From contig NZ_FNAT01000004.1 of assembly GCF_900102015.1 (NCBI RefSeq), positions 308,443 through 372,442 of the forward strand: a DNA stretch of 64,000 nt, read 5' to 3'. The DNA is from Limimaricola pyoseonensis (GTDB lineage: Bacteria > Pseudomonadota > Alphaproteobacteria > Rhodobacterales > Rhodobacteraceae). Numbering within the stretch: the first letter of the stretch is position 1; every line of letters starts with the position of its first letter. Shown here one piece after another: positions 19,091-28,115 of this stretch. The position numbers were made by a program, and so were the translations under genes. The notes beneath the pieces were generated by a model. It saw nothing but the letters and a program-made list of their open reading frames with translations. It was not told where the DNA came from and searched no databases.

Positions 19091-22038
19091 TCCGCCGCCG
19101 GCAGGATGCGGCGCGACCGGTCGGCCTGCGCCGCGTAGTCCTCCTGCCACTCGGAGGGGCCGTTCGAGGGGCTCACCTGCACTGCCGTCACCTTGTATTC
19201 CGGGCAGTTGGTCGCCCAGTCCGAGAAGTCGGTGGTGATGACGTTGGCCTGCGTCTTGGGGTGGTGGAAGGTGGTGTAGACCACGCCGGGGCTGACCCGG
19301 TCGGTGATCTCGGCCCGCAGCGTCGTCTCGCCCGAGCGCGAGGCGAGGCGGACGAAGTCGCCCTCGCGCACGCCGCGGGTCTCGGCGTCGTGCGGGTGGA
19401 TCTCTAGCACGTCCTCCTCGTGCCAGCGGGAGTTCTCGGTCCGCCGCGTCTGCGCGCCGACATTGTACTGCGACAGGATCCGCCCCGTGGTCAGCAGCAG
19501 CGGGAAGCGCGGGCCGGTCTTCTCGTCGGTGGCGACGTATTCGGTGCGGATGAAGCGGCCGCGGCCGCGCACGAAACCGTCGATATGCATGAGCGGCGTG
19601 CCCTCGGGCGCGGCGTCATTGCAGGGCCACTGCACCGAGCCCTTCTCCTCCAAAAGCTCGTAGCTGACATGGGCGAAGCTCGGCGTGGTTGCGGCGATCT
19701 CGGCCATGATCTGCGCCGGGTGGGTGTAGGTCCAGCCCGCGCCCATCGCGTTGGCGAGAAGCTGCGTCACCTCCCAGTCGGCATAGCCGTTCTTCGGGGC
19801 CATCACCTTGCGCACGCGGTTGATGCGGCGCTCGGCATTGGTGAAGGTGCCGTCCTTCTCGAGGAAGGTGGAGCCCGGCAGGAAGACATGCGCGTAGTTC
19901 GCGGTCTCGTTCAGGAACAGGTCCTGCACGATCACGCAGTCCATCGCGGCGAGGCCGGCGGCCACGTGCTTGGTGTCGGGGTCGGATTGCAGGATGTCCT
20001 CGCCCTGGCAGTAGAGGCCCTTGAAGGTCCCATCCACCGCCGCGTCGAGCATGTTGGGGATGCGCAGCCCCGGCTCGTGGTCGATCTCGACGCCCCAGAG
20101 GCTTTCGAACACCTCGCGCGCCTCCGCGCCCGAGACGTGCCGGTAGCCCGGCAGCTCGTGCGGGAAGGAGCCCATGTCGCAGGAGCCCTGCACGTTGTTC
20201 TGGCCCCTGAGCGGGTTCACCCCCACGCCCTTGCGGCCGATATTGCCGGTCAGCATGGCGAGGTTGGCGATGCCGATGACGGTGGTCGAGCCCTGGCTGT
20301 GCTCGGTGACGCCGAGGCCGTAATAGATCGCGCCGTTGCCGCCCGTGGCGTAGAGGCGCGCGGCCTCGCGCAGATCCTTCGCGGACACGCCGGTCAGCAG
20401 CTCGACCGCCTCCGGCGAATGCCGGTCCTCGGCGACGAACTCGACGTAGTCCTGGAATTCCTCCCAGTCGCAGCGGTTGCGGATGAAGGCCTCATCGTAG
20501 AGCCCCTCGGTCACGATCACATGCGCCATGGCGGTCACGACCGCGACGTTGGTGCCGGGACGCAGCGGCAGGTGATGGGCCGCCTCGACATGCGGCGAGC
20601 GCACGAGGTCGATGCGGCGCGGGTCGACGACGATCAGCTTCGCGCCCTCGCGCAGCCGCTTCTTCAGGCGCGAGGCGAAGACCGGGTGGCCGTCGGTCGG
20701 GTTGGCGCCGATGACCACGACGACGTCGCTGTCCTCGACCGAGTCGAAGTCCTGCGTGCCGGCGGAGGTGCCGTAGGTCTGGCCGAGGCCGTAGCCGGTG
20801 GGCGAGTGGCAGACCCGGGCGCAGGTGTCGGTGTTGTTGTTGCGGAAGACGGCGCGGGCCATCTTCTGCACGAGGTAGGTCTCCTCGTTGGTGCAGCGCG
20901 ACGAGGTGATGACGCCGATCGACTTGCGGCCGTGGGTTTCCTGGATGCCGCGCATCCGGTCGGCGGCGAAGGCGATGGCCTCGTCCCACGACACTTCGCG
21001 CCACGGCTCGTCGATGCGGTCGCGGATCATCGGGTTCAGGATGCGGTCCTTGTGGGCGGCGTAGCCATAGGCGAAGCGGCCCTTGACGCAAGAGTGGCCG
21101 CGGTTGGCCTTGCCGTGCTTGTAGGGGGTCATGCGGACCAGCTCGTCGCCGCGCATCTCGGCCTTGAAGGAGCAGCCGACGCCGCAATAGGCGCAGGTGG
21201 TGACGACGGCGCGGTCGGGCGTGCCGATCTCGGCCACCGACTTTTCCTGCAGCGTCGCGGTCGGGCAGGCCTGCACGCAGGCGCCGCAGGAGACGCAATC
21301 CGAGGTCATGAAGTCGTCGAGTTTCATGCCCGCCGAGACCCGGCTGTCGAAGCCGCGGCCTTCGATCGTCAGCGCGAAGGTGCCCTGCACCTCCTCGCAG
21401 GCCCGCACGCAGCGCGAGCAGACGATGCATTTGCTGGGATCGAAGGAGAAGTAGGGGTTGCTGTCGTCCTTGGGCACGTATTGCGGGTTGGAGATGCCCT
21501 CGGGCTGGCGCAGCCGCGCCTCGGCTTGGGAGCGCGCGCCGCTGCCCGAGGGATCGTAGTGGTTGTCGCCCGGCGTGTAGCGCACGTCGCGCAGGCCGAC
21601 GGCGCCGGCCATGTCCTGCAGCTCGCAATCGCCGTTGGCGGCGCAGGTCAGGCAGTCGAGCGGGTGGTCGGAGACGTAGAGCTCCATCACCCCGCGCCGC
21701 AGCTTCCTGAGCTTCTCGTTCTGGGTGCGGACCACCATGCCCTCGGCCACGGGTGTGGTGCAGGACGCCGGCGTGCCGCGCCGGCCCTCGATCTCGACCA
21801 CGCAGAGCCGGCAGGAGCCGAAGGCCTCCATGTTGTCCGACGCGCAGAGCCGCGGCACCTCGATGCCCAGCTCGGCTGAAGCGCGCATGACGCTCGTGCC
21901 TTCGGGCACGGTGACGGAAAAGCCGTCGATGCTGAGCGTCACCATGGTCGTGGAGGTCGAGGCGGGCGTGCCGAGATCGCGGTCGTCCTTGAGACCGGTG
22001 CCGCCCGGCCCGTCGAAGGGGATGAGAAAGTCCTTCAT
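19087..22038 (-). CDS. fdsA: NAD-dependent formate dehydrogenase alpha (catalytic molybdenum) subunit
   Basis: Oxidises formate to CO2 at a bis-MGD molybdenum (or tungsten) centre in the cytoplasm. It has 983 residues. The N-terminal [2Fe-2S] domain has Cys65, 76, 79 and 93. A His-Cys cluster follows (H125, C129, C132, C138). Two ferredoxin-type [4Fe-4S] sites have Cys204/207/210/214 and Cys248/251/254/258, and the Mo-proximal cluster has Cys282/285/289/317. The active site is Cys410-His411 in C-A-R-V-C-H-S-P, with Cys (not selenocysteine) as Mo ligand. It matches the oxygen-tolerant Rhodobacter/Cupriavidus enzyme. ATGA overlaps join it to fdsB and fdhD. Confidence 0.97.
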   Translation of the reverse strand: MKDFLIPFDGPGGTGLKDDRDLGTPASTSTTMVTLSIDGFSVTVPEGTSVMRASAELGIEVPRLCASDNMEAFGSCRLCVVEIEGRRGTPASCTTPVAEGMVVRTQNEKLRKLRRGVMELYVSDHPLDCLTCAANGDCELQDMAGAVGLRDVRYTPGDNHYDPSGSGARSQAEARLRQPEGISNPQYVPKDDSNPYFSFDPSKCIVCSRCVRACEEVQGTFALTIEGRGFDSRVSAGMKLDDFMTSDCVSCGACVQACPTATLQEKSVAEIGTPDRAVVTTCAYCGVGCSFKAEMRGDELVRMTPYKHGKANRGHSCVKGRFAYGYAAHKDRILNPMIRDRIDEPWREVSWDEAIAFAADRMRGIQETHGRKSIGVITSSRCTNEETYLVQKMARAVFRNNNTDTCARVCHSPTGYGLGQTYGTSAGTQDFDSVEDSDVVVVIGANPTDGHPVFASRLKKRLREGAKLIVVDPRRIDLVRSPHVEAAHHLPLRPGTNVAVVTAMAHVIVTEGLYDEAFIRNRCDWEEFQDYVEFVAEDRHSPEAVELLTGVSAKDLREAARLYATGGNGAIYYGLGVTEHSQGSTTVIGIANLAMLTGNIGRKGVGVNPLRGQNNVQGSCDMGSFPHELPGYRHVSGAEAREVFESLWGVEIDHEPGLRIPNMLDAAVDGTFKGLYCQGEDILQSDPDTKHVAAGLAAMDCVIVQDLFLNETANYAHVFLPGSTFLEKDGTFTNAERRINRVRKVMAPKNGYADWEVTQLLANAMGAGWTYTHPAQIMAEIAATTPSFAHVSYELLEEKGSVQWPCNDAAPEGTPLMHIDGFVRGRGRFIRTEYVATDEKTGPRFPLLLTTGRILSQYNVGAQTRRTENSRWHEEDVLEIHPHDAETRGVREGDFVRLASRSGETTLRAEITDRVSPGVVYTTFHHPKTQANVITTDFSDWATNCPEYKVTAVQVSPSNGPSEWQEDYAAQADRSRRILPAAE

Positions 22039-23576
22039 TCGGCGGCCTCCCTGGTGTTGGCGTGGAAATCGTCGGGGAAATGCGTCAGCGCCGACATGAC
22101 GGGGTAGGGGGTGAAGCCGCCCAGGGCGCAGAGCGAGCCGTCCTTCATGGTATCACACAGATCGGTCAGCAGCGGGATCGCCGCCGCGTCGCCGCGCGCG
22201 ATGCGGTCGACCGTCTCGACGCCGCGCACCGCGCCGATCCGGCAGGGCGTGCACTTGCCGCAGCTCTCGACCGCGCAGAACTCCATGGCGAAGCGGGCCA
22301 TCGACAGCATGTCGGCGCTGTCGTCGAACACCACCACGCCGGCATGGCCGATCAGCCCGCCCTGGCCGTCGAACTCCTCGTAGCCGAAGGGCGTGTCGAA
22401 GAGGTCGCGCGGGAAATAGGCGCCCAAGGGGCCGCCGACCTGCACCGCCTTCACGGGGCGGCCCGAGGCGGTGCCGCCGCCGATCTCGTCCACGAGCGCG
22501 CCGAGGCTCATGCCGAAGGCGGTCTCGAACAGCCCGCCGAACTTCACGTTGCCCGCGATCTGGATCGGAATGGTGCCGCGCGAGCGCCCGAGGCCGAAGT
22601 CGCGGTAATGCGCGGCGCCCTTTTCGAAGATCACCGGCACGGTGCCGAGCGAGATGATGTTGTTGACCACGGTGGGCTTGCCGAGAAAGCCCTCGATCGC
22701 CGGCAGCGGCGGCTTGGCGCGCACCACGCCGCGCTTGCCCTCGAGGCTGTTCAGAAGCGAGGTCTCTTCGCCGCAGACATAGGCGCCGGCGCCGACGCGG
22801 ACCTCCATGTCGAAGGCGTGCCGCGAGCCCAGCACCGAAGTGCCCAGCACGCCGCGGGCGCGGGCGATGCGGATCGCCTCGCGCATCACGTGGATCGCCT
22901 CGGGGTATTCCGAGCGCAGGTAGATGTAGCCCCTGGTGGCGCCGACGCAGATCCCGGCGATGGCCATGCCCTCGATCAGGCTGAACGGGTCGCCCTCCAT
23001 CAGCATCCGGTCGGCGAAGGTGCCTGAATCCCCCTCGTCGGCATTGGCGACGATGTATTTCTGGTCGGCCTGCGCCTTCTGCACCGTGTCCCACTTGATG
23101 CCGGTCGGGAAGCCGGCGCCGCCGCGGCCCCTGAGCCCGCTTTCCTTCATTTCCTCGATCATCTCCGGACCGGTCATGCCGAGCGCGCGGCGCAGCCCCT
23201 CGAGGCCGCCATGCGCCTCGTAGGCGTCGAGCGAGAGCGGGTCGATCACGCCGACGCGGGCGAAGGTCAGGCGGGTCTGGCGCTTGAACCAGTCGATCTC
23301 CTCGGTCGGGCCGAGCGCGAGCGGGTGCTCGCCCCAATCGGCGTCGAACAGCGCCTCGACGTCGCGCGGGCCCACCGGGCCGAAGGCGTGGCGGATGCCG
23401 TCCTTCTCGACCTCGACCAGCGGCTCGAGCCAGAGCATCCCGCGCGAGCCGTTGCGGACCAGATCGACCTCGATGTCGCGGATGCGGGCCTCGGCCATGA
23501 CCGCCTCGGCCACCTTCTCGGCGTCGACGGCGAGGGCGGCGGCGTCGCGGGGAACGTATACCTTCAGCGCGCTCAT
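22035..23576 (-). CDS. fdsB: NAD-dependent formate dehydrogenase beta (FMN/NADH) subunit
   Basis: Passes electrons from the iron-sulfur chain to NAD+. It has 513 residues and is homologous to NuoF/HoxF. Its fingerprints are the NADH/FMN motif G-R-G-G-A-G-F-P-T-G-I-K-W and the N-A-D-E-G-D-S-G-T-F-A-D-R stretch. Y-V-C-G-E-E-T-S-L and the [4Fe-4S] motif E-S-C-G-K-C-T-P-C-R-I-G are also present. An N-terminal thioredoxin-like region precedes the flavin domain. The start at 23576 (M-S-A-L-K-V-Y) overlaps fdsG as ATGA; longer in-frame extensions run through fdsG in another frame and are not real. Confidence 0.97.
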   Translation of the reverse strand: MSALKVYVPRDAAALAVDAEKVAEAVMAEARIRDIEVDLVRNGSRGMLWLEPLVEVEKDGIRHAFGPVGPRDVEALFDADWGEHPLALGPTEEIDWFKRQTRLTFARVGVIDPLSLDAYEAHGGLEGLRRALGMTGPEMIEEMKESGLRGRGGAGFPTGIKWDTVQKAQADQKYIVANADEGDSGTFADRMLMEGDPFSLIEGMAIAGICVGATRGYIYLRSEYPEAIHVMREAIRIARARGVLGTSVLGSRHAFDMEVRVGAGAYVCGEETSLLNSLEGKRGVVRAKPPLPAIEGFLGKPTVVNNIISLGTVPVIFEKGAAHYRDFGLGRSRGTIPIQIAGNVKFGGLFETAFGMSLGALVDEIGGGTASGRPVKAVQVGGPLGAYFPRDLFDTPFGYEEFDGQGGLIGHAGVVVFDDSADMLSMARFAMEFCAVESCGKCTPCRIGAVRGVETVDRIARGDAAAIPLLTDLCDTMKDGSLCALGGFTPYPVMSALTHFPDDFHANTREAAE

Positions 23577-24052
23577 GCCCCGGCCTCCGAAAGCAGGGCC
23601 TCGAGACGGGTCTCGTCGAGGCGGGCGACGACGCGGCCGTCGAGCATCGCGGCGGGGCCGGTGGCGCAGAGGCCGAGGCAGTAGACCGGCTCCAGCGTCA
23701 CGCCGCCATCGGCGGTGGTGCCGTGCCAGTCGACGCCGAGCTTGGCGCGGGCGGCGTCCTCGATCCGCTTGCCGCCGCGGGCCTGGCAGGCCTCGGCGCG
23801 GCAGATCTTCAGCATGTGCCGGCCGGCGGGCGCGTCGCGGAAGTCGTGGTAGAAGCTCACCACGCCGTGCAGTTCGGCGCGGCTGATGTTCAGAGCCTCG
23901 GCGATCAGCGGCAGCGTTTCCTGTGGAACATGGCCCCATTCGGCCTGCACCGCGTGCAGGATCGGCAGCACCGGCCCCTCGAGCCCGGCATGCTCGGTCA
24001 GGATGGCATGCAGGCGCGTCTCGATCTCTGCGGGGGCTGGCGGTGGCGGCAT
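23573..24052 (-). CDS. fdsG: NAD-dependent formate dehydrogenase gamma ([2Fe-2S] NuoE-like) subunit
   Basis: A 159-residue thioredoxin-fold [2Fe-2S] protein, homologous to NuoE. The ligands are in I-C-R-A-E-A-C and Y-C-L-G-L-C, with typical NuoE spacing. V-Q-A-E-W-G-H-V-P matches the helical N-terminus. It is the first gene of fdsG-fdsB-fdsA-fdhD-fdsD and has a strong AGGAGGAG ribosome-binding site. The complex as a whole yields NADH from formate, useful for C1 or methylated-compound oxidation, or the enzyme could run as a CO2 reductase. Upstream lies a LysR-type dyad and regulator. Confidence 0.96.
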   Translation of the reverse strand: MPPPPAPAEIETRLHAILTEHAGLEGPVLPILHAVQAEWGHVPQETLPLIAEALNISRAELHGVVSFYHDFRDAPAGRHMLKICRAEACQARGGKRIEDAARAKLGVDWHGTTADGGVTLEPVYCLGLCATGPAAMLDGRVVARLDETRLEALLSEAGA

Positions 24053-24129
24053 CGGCTGGCTCCTCCTCTTGGATGCTGCGCATCAAGAGCGCCGATGCGC
24101 GCAAAATCAATATCGAATATCCGTGCCGC

Positions 24130-24146
24130 GATAGAGAACTTCTATC
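24130..24146 (-). promoter_or_regulatory. Candidate LysR operator of the fds operon
   Basis: A perfect dyad with 6-bp arms (GATAGA / TCTATC) and a 5-base spacer, containing ATA-N9-TAT, about 80 bases before fdsG. It overlaps the stop codon of the lysR gene. A second imperfect dyad (ATAT-N3-ATAT, around 24108-24120) lies between it and fdsG. Confidence 0.5.
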
Positions 24147-25029
24147 AATCGAGGCTGAACCGCCGCGCCTCCGCCAGCAGCGCCTCGACCAGCGGACCAT
24201 GCGGCTCGCGCCACGGCGCGATCAGGCCGATCTCGTGCGCGGCGTCGGGCGCGGTGAGCGGCCGGGCGACCAGTGGCTGGCCGCGCAGGAAGATCTCGGC
24301 GGCCCGCTCGGGCAGGATCGTCACCCAGCCGGCGGTGAGCACATGGCTGATCAGCACGATGGTGGAGTTGGTCTCCACCCGCGGCGCGACCTCGACCCCG
24401 GCGGCGCGCAGGTGGCCGGCGACGATACGGCGGTTCTGCATGTCGGGGGTGAGCAGGCACAGCTCGGCCGTCGCGAGGTCGGCCCAGCGCAACGGCTCGA
24501 TCCGCGCCAGCGCCGCGTCGGACCGCATCACCGCCACGTAGCGCTCGGTGTAGAGCGGTTGGGTCACGACCCGGCCGAGCGGCTCGCCGTCGAGATAGCC
24601 GATCCCGGCATCGGCCTCGTGATCCTCGATCGCGGACAGGAGCTCGGCCGTGGTGGCCGAGCGCAGCGCGAAGCGCAGCTTGGGATGGGCGGCCGAGACG
24701 CGGGCGGTGAGCCGGGCCACCGCGCCCAGCGCGGTCGGGATCACCGCCAGCCGCAGCGTGCCGGTCAGCCCCTCGCGCGCGGCGCGCAGCTCTTCCTTCA
24801 TGCCGCGCATGTCGCCGGTGATGCGCCGCGCCCAGGCCAGCACCCGCTCGCCTTCCGGCGTCAGCCCCTGGAAGCGCGAGCCGCGCACCACCAGCTTGAC
24901 GCCGAGCGTGTCCTCGAGCTGCCGGATCGCGGCCGAGAGGGTGGGCTGGGTCACGCCCATCGCCTCGGCCGCGCGACCGAAATGCCGCGCCTTGGCCAGC
25001 GCGAGGAACATCTCGAGCCGCTCGATCAT
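24145..25029 (-). CDS. LysR-type transcriptional regulator, probable fds activator
   Basis: A 294-residue LTTR. The N-terminal winged helix (residues 1-60) reads M-I-E-R-L-E-M-F-L-A-L-A-K-A-R-H-F-G-R-A-A-E. It contains V-T-Q-P-T-L-S-A-A-I-R-Q-L-E in the recognition helix. A linker helix and periplasmic-binding-like effector domain follow. The gene is immediately upstream of fdsG on the same strand, 92 bases away, and a LysR-like dyad lies in between. Homologues sit in the same place beside fds operons in other bacteria, so it most likely senses formate or a related signal; the effector is inferred, not seen. Confidence 0.85.
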   Translation of the reverse strand: MIERLEMFLALAKARHFGRAAEAMGVTQPTLSAAIRQLEDTLGVKLVVRGSRFQGLTPEGERVLAWARRITGDMRGMKEELRAAREGLTGTLRLAVIPTALGAVARLTARVSAAHPKLRFALRSATTAELLSAIEDHEADAGIGYLDGEPLGRVVTQPLYTERYVAVMRSDAALARIEPLRWADLATAELCLLTPDMQNRRIVAGHLRAAGVEVAPRVETNSTIVLISHVLTAGWVTILPERAAEIFLRGQPLVARPLTAPDAAHEIGLIAPWREPHGPLVEALLAEARRFSLD

Positions 25030-25445
25030 GGCCGGCCCCGGCGCTTCGGGGCGCGCGGCGATTCACCGATCGGTCCCCGATCGGGGCGCAAAAGCGGGGC
25101 CCGACTGTCGCAAAAGGCGAGTCGGCCCGCCGCCCGGCCCCATCGGAGCGGGTGCGGTCGATCACGTTTTATCATCCCGAAGGGCATGAATGAAACCGGA
25201 ACATGTCGGGTATATGCCTCCCGGCGAAAGCAAAGTGAAGGGTCGAAACTCCGGTGCATCAGATCCTTGCGCGCAGGTTCCGCGGCGCCGCGGCGCAGCA
25301 TGGCGATGTCGCCGGGTCATGTCCCGATAATACTTGCAAACCGACGTTCTTCGCAAAAGGATCGCGGCACAACCACGCCCGCAAAGGGCGGTTCGACCCC
25401 GGCGCCGCGGCTCCGCCCGGCGCCCCCAGCAACAGGGAAGACCTC
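25030..25445. other. Intergenic stretch without a convincing gene
   Basis: Between the LysR gene and oppA. Short open frames here have no family resemblance. It holds GC-rich inverted repeats (around 25278-25292) and isolated -10-like elements (GATAAT at 25326, TATATG at 25211). I could not pair these with credible -35 sequences. The oppA and lysR promoters must lie here. Confidence 0.5.
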
Positions 25446-27089
25446 ATGACGTTGAAGACGCATCTTCTGGCCGGCACCGCGGCGCTGCTCGCCATGACCG
25501 GCGCGGCCTATGCCGAGAGCCACGCGATGACCGAGCACCCCGAGACCGGGGAGAAGCTCGCCACCGACCAGACCTTCACCTACCGCGTGCTCGACGAGTT
25601 TCCGTCGATCGACCCGAACCTGATCGAGGACGTCGAGGGCAGCCATATCGGCCGCAACCTGTTCGAAGGCCTGATGAACCAGGACGCCAAGGGCGACGTG
25701 GTGCCCGGCGTGGCCACCGGCTACGAGGTCTCCGAGGACGGCCTGACCTACACCTTCACCCTGCGCGACGACGCCAAGTGGTCGAACGGCGAGCCGGTCG
25801 TGGCCGGTGACTTCGTCTACTCCTGGCGCCGCGCCGCCGATCCGGCGACCGCCTCCGAGTACCAGTGGTACATGGGCCTGATGAAGCTCGCCAACATCGA
25901 CGAGGTCATCGCCGGCGACAAGTCGCCCGAGGAGCTCGGCGTCGAGGCTGTGGACGACCACACCCTCAAGGTCACGCTGTCGCAGCCGCTGCCCTACTTC
26001 CCGCAGATGGTGACCCACACCACCACCTTCCCGGTGCCGCAGGCCACCATCGAGGAGCATGGCGACGCCTGGACCCAGCCCGGCAACATGGTCTCGAACG
26101 GCGCCTACGTGCTCGCCGACCGCGTGCCGCAGGAATACATCACGCTCCAGAAGAACCCCGAGTACTGGGACGCCGAGAACGTCATCATCGAGGAAGTCAC
26201 CGCGCTCGTCATCAACGACGAGAACCAGGCGCTGACCCGCTACCTCGCCGGCGAGTTCGACCAGACCGACGTGCCCGCGGGCCAGTTCCCGCGCCTGTCG
26301 CAGGAATATCCCGAGCAGGCCGTCTCGGTGCCGAACCTGTGCTCCTACTACTACAACCTGAACGTGTCGGACTCGGGCCCCGAGGCGCTGGCCGACCCGA
26401 AGGTCCGTGAGGCGCTCTACCTCGCCATCGACCGCAACGTGATCACCGAGAACGTGCTCGGCGGCGGCCAGGAGCCGGCCTACACGCTGACCCACTGGGC
26501 CACCGCGGGCTTCGAGGTGCCGTCGATCGAAGTGGCCGAGATGAGCCAGCAGGAGCGCAACGAGCGCGCCGCGCAGCTGATGTCGGAGGCCGGCTACGGC
26601 AAGGACGGCGAGCCGCTGACGCTCGACATCCTCTACAACACCTCCGAGTCCCACAAGCAGGTCGCAACCGCGATCAGCCAGATGTGGAAGCAGACCCTGG
26701 GTGTCGAGACCACGCTGGCCAACATGGAGTGGCAGACCTTCCTGACCGAGCGTCACGAGAAGAACTACGAGATCGCCCGCGCCGGCTGGTGCGCCGACTA
26801 CAACGAGGCGTCCTCGTTCCTCGACATCATGCAGACCGAGTCGTCCTACAACGACTCCGGCTTCTCGAGCGAGGCCTATGACAAGCTGATGGCCGACGCG
26901 ACCACCGCCGAGGATCCGCTGCCGCTCTACACCGAGGCCGAGACCATCCTCACCGCGGAGTTCCCGATCCTGCCGATCTACCACTACGCGACGGTGTTCA
27001 TGATGGACGAGAACATCAAGGGCTACCCGCTCGAGAACGCGCAGGACAACTGGTACGCCAAGGATCTCTACCGCGTCGCGGGCGAGTAA
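25446..27089 (+). CDS. oppA: Oligopeptide/dipeptide ABC transporter substrate-binding protein
   Basis: A 547-residue periplasmic binding protein of SBP family 5. A Sec signal peptide ends A-A-Y-A before E24. F-T-Y-R-V-L-D-E-F-P-S-I-D-P-N-L-I-E, D-G-L-T-Y-T-F-T-L-R-D-D-A-K-W-S-N-G-E-P and Y-Y-Y-N-L-N are family landmarks. It feeds peptides to the OppBC permease energised by OppDF encoded downstream. AGGGAAG precedes the ATG; in-frame codons upstream are not part of the protein. The cargo could be peptides or other solutes; Opp is the closest overall resemblance by length and gene order. Confidence 0.9.
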   Translation: MTLKTHLLAGTAALLAMTGAAYAESHAMTEHPETGEKLATDQTFTYRVLDEFPSIDPNLIEDVEGSHIGRNLFEGLMNQDAKGDVVPGVATGYEVSEDGLTYTFTLRDDAKWSNGEPVVAGDFVYSWRRAADPATASEYQWYMGLMKLANIDEVIAGDKSPEELGVEAVDDHTLKVTLSQPLPYFPQMVTHTTTFPVPQATIEEHGDAWTQPGNMVSNGAYVLADRVPQEYITLQKNPEYWDAENVIIEEVTALVINDENQALTRYLAGEFDQTDVPAGQFPRLSQEYPEQAVSVPNLCSYYYNLNVSDSGPEALADPKVREALYLAIDRNVITENVLGGGQEPAYTLTHWATAGFEVPSIEVAEMSQQERNERAAQLMSEAGYGKDGEPLTLDILYNTSESHKQVATAISQMWKQTLGVETTLANMEWQTFLTERHEKNYEIARAGWCADYNEASSFLDIMQTESSYNDSGFSSEAYDKLMADATTAEDPLPLYTEAETILTAEFPILPIYHYATVFMMDENIKGYPLENAQDNWYAKDLYRVAGE

Positions 27090-27107
27090 CTCCTGAATGA
27101 AAGACCG

Positions 27108-27141
27108 CCGCGCCCCCCGGCCCGAGCGCCGGGGGGCGCGG
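27108..27141 (+). other. Stable intercistronic hairpin between oppA and oppB
   Basis: A perfect 14-bp GC stem (27108-27121 with 27128-27141, 6-base loop) without a T-run. This is probably an mRNA-stabilising or partial-termination structure that lets oppA be expressed above the permease genes. Confidence 0.7.
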
Positions 27142-27178
27142 TCCATTTCCGCAGGACGCGGAAACGAGGTATCATCCC

Positions 27179-28102
27179 ATGCTCAATTACGTTCTCAGAC
27201 GCGTCGCGATCGCGATTCCGACGATCCTTCTGCTCGTCGTCATCTCCTTCGTTCTGATGTATTCGGCGCCCGGCGGCCCGTTCAACTCCGAGCGCCCGCT
27301 GCCCGCCCAGGTCATGGCCAACATCGAGGCGCGCTACGGGCTCGACCAGCCCTACTGGAAGCAGATGTTCGACTATGTCTGGAACGTGGTCGTGCATTTC
27401 GACTTCGGCCCCTCCTTCCAGTACCGTGACCGCACCGTCAACGACGTGATCGCGCAGGGCTTCCCGGTGACGCTCACCTACGGCTTCTGGAGCTTCGTCG
27501 TGGCGCTGGTGGTCGGCGTCTCGCTCGGCGTGGCCGCGGCCGTGCGTCACAACTCCTGGCTCGACTACCTCGCCGTCGGCATCTCGATCGGCGCGCAGGT
27601 GCTGCCGAACTTCGTGATGGCGCCGATCCTGGTGCTGGTGTTCACGCTGTGGCTGGGCTGGCTGCCGGGCGGCGGCTGGCAGGGCGGACAGGTCGAGTAC
27701 ATCATCCTGCCGGTGATCGCGCTGTCGACCTCCTACATGGCCTCGATCGCCCGGATCACCCGCTCCTCGATGCTCGAGGTGCTCAACGCGGGCTTCATCC
27801 GCACCGCGCGGGCCAAGGGTCTGCCGACCAGCCGGATCATCTGGAAGCACGCGCTGAAGCCGACGATGCTGCCGGTGCTGTCCTATCTCGGGCCCGCCTT
27901 CGTCGGCATGATCACCGGCTCGGTCATCATCGACGTGTTCTTCTCGACCGGCGGCATCGGACAGTTCTTCGTCAACTCCGCCTTCAACCGCGACTACTCG
28001 GTCATCATGGGGATCACCATCCTCGTCGGTGTGCTGACCGTCACGTTCAACCTCGTGGTCGACCTGCTCTATGCCTGGATCGACCCGAAGATCCGCTACT
28101 GA
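27179..28102 (+). CDS. oppB: Oligopeptide ABC transporter permease OppB
   Basis: A 307-residue inner-membrane subunit with six predicted helices. It opens L-N-Y-V-L-R-R-V-A-I-A-I-P-T-I-L. The cytoplasmic EAA loop L-N-A-G-F-I-R-T-A-R-A-K-G-L-P contacts the ATPases. M-I-T-G-S-V-I-I-D-V-F-F-S-T-G-G-I-G is the usual C-terminal region. It lies between oppA (89 bases upstream, with a hairpin) and oppC, and forms the heterodimeric channel with OppC. Confidence 0.93.
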   Translation: MLNYVLRRVAIAIPTILLLVVISFVLMYSAPGGPFNSERPLPAQVMANIEARYGLDQPYWKQMFDYVWNVVVHFDFGPSFQYRDRTVNDVIAQGFPVTLTYGFWSFVVALVVGVSLGVAAAVRHNSWLDYLAVGISIGAQVLPNFVMAPILVLVFTLWLGWLPGGGWQGGQVEYIILPVIALSTSYMASIARITRSSMLEVLNAGFIRTARAKGLPTSRIIWKHALKPTMLPVLSYLGPAFVGMITGSVIIDVFFSTGGIGQFFVNSAFNRDYSVIMGITILVGVLTVTFNLVVDLLYAWIDPKIRY

Positions 28103-28115
28103 GGAGGGGGGTCCC

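Noticed and set aside
22035-24200. A longer in-frame N-terminal extension of fdsB running through fdsG
   Set aside because: The extension is Arg/Ala-rich and out of frame with fdsG. The ATG at 23576 has the ATGA overlap and the correct FdsB N-terminus.
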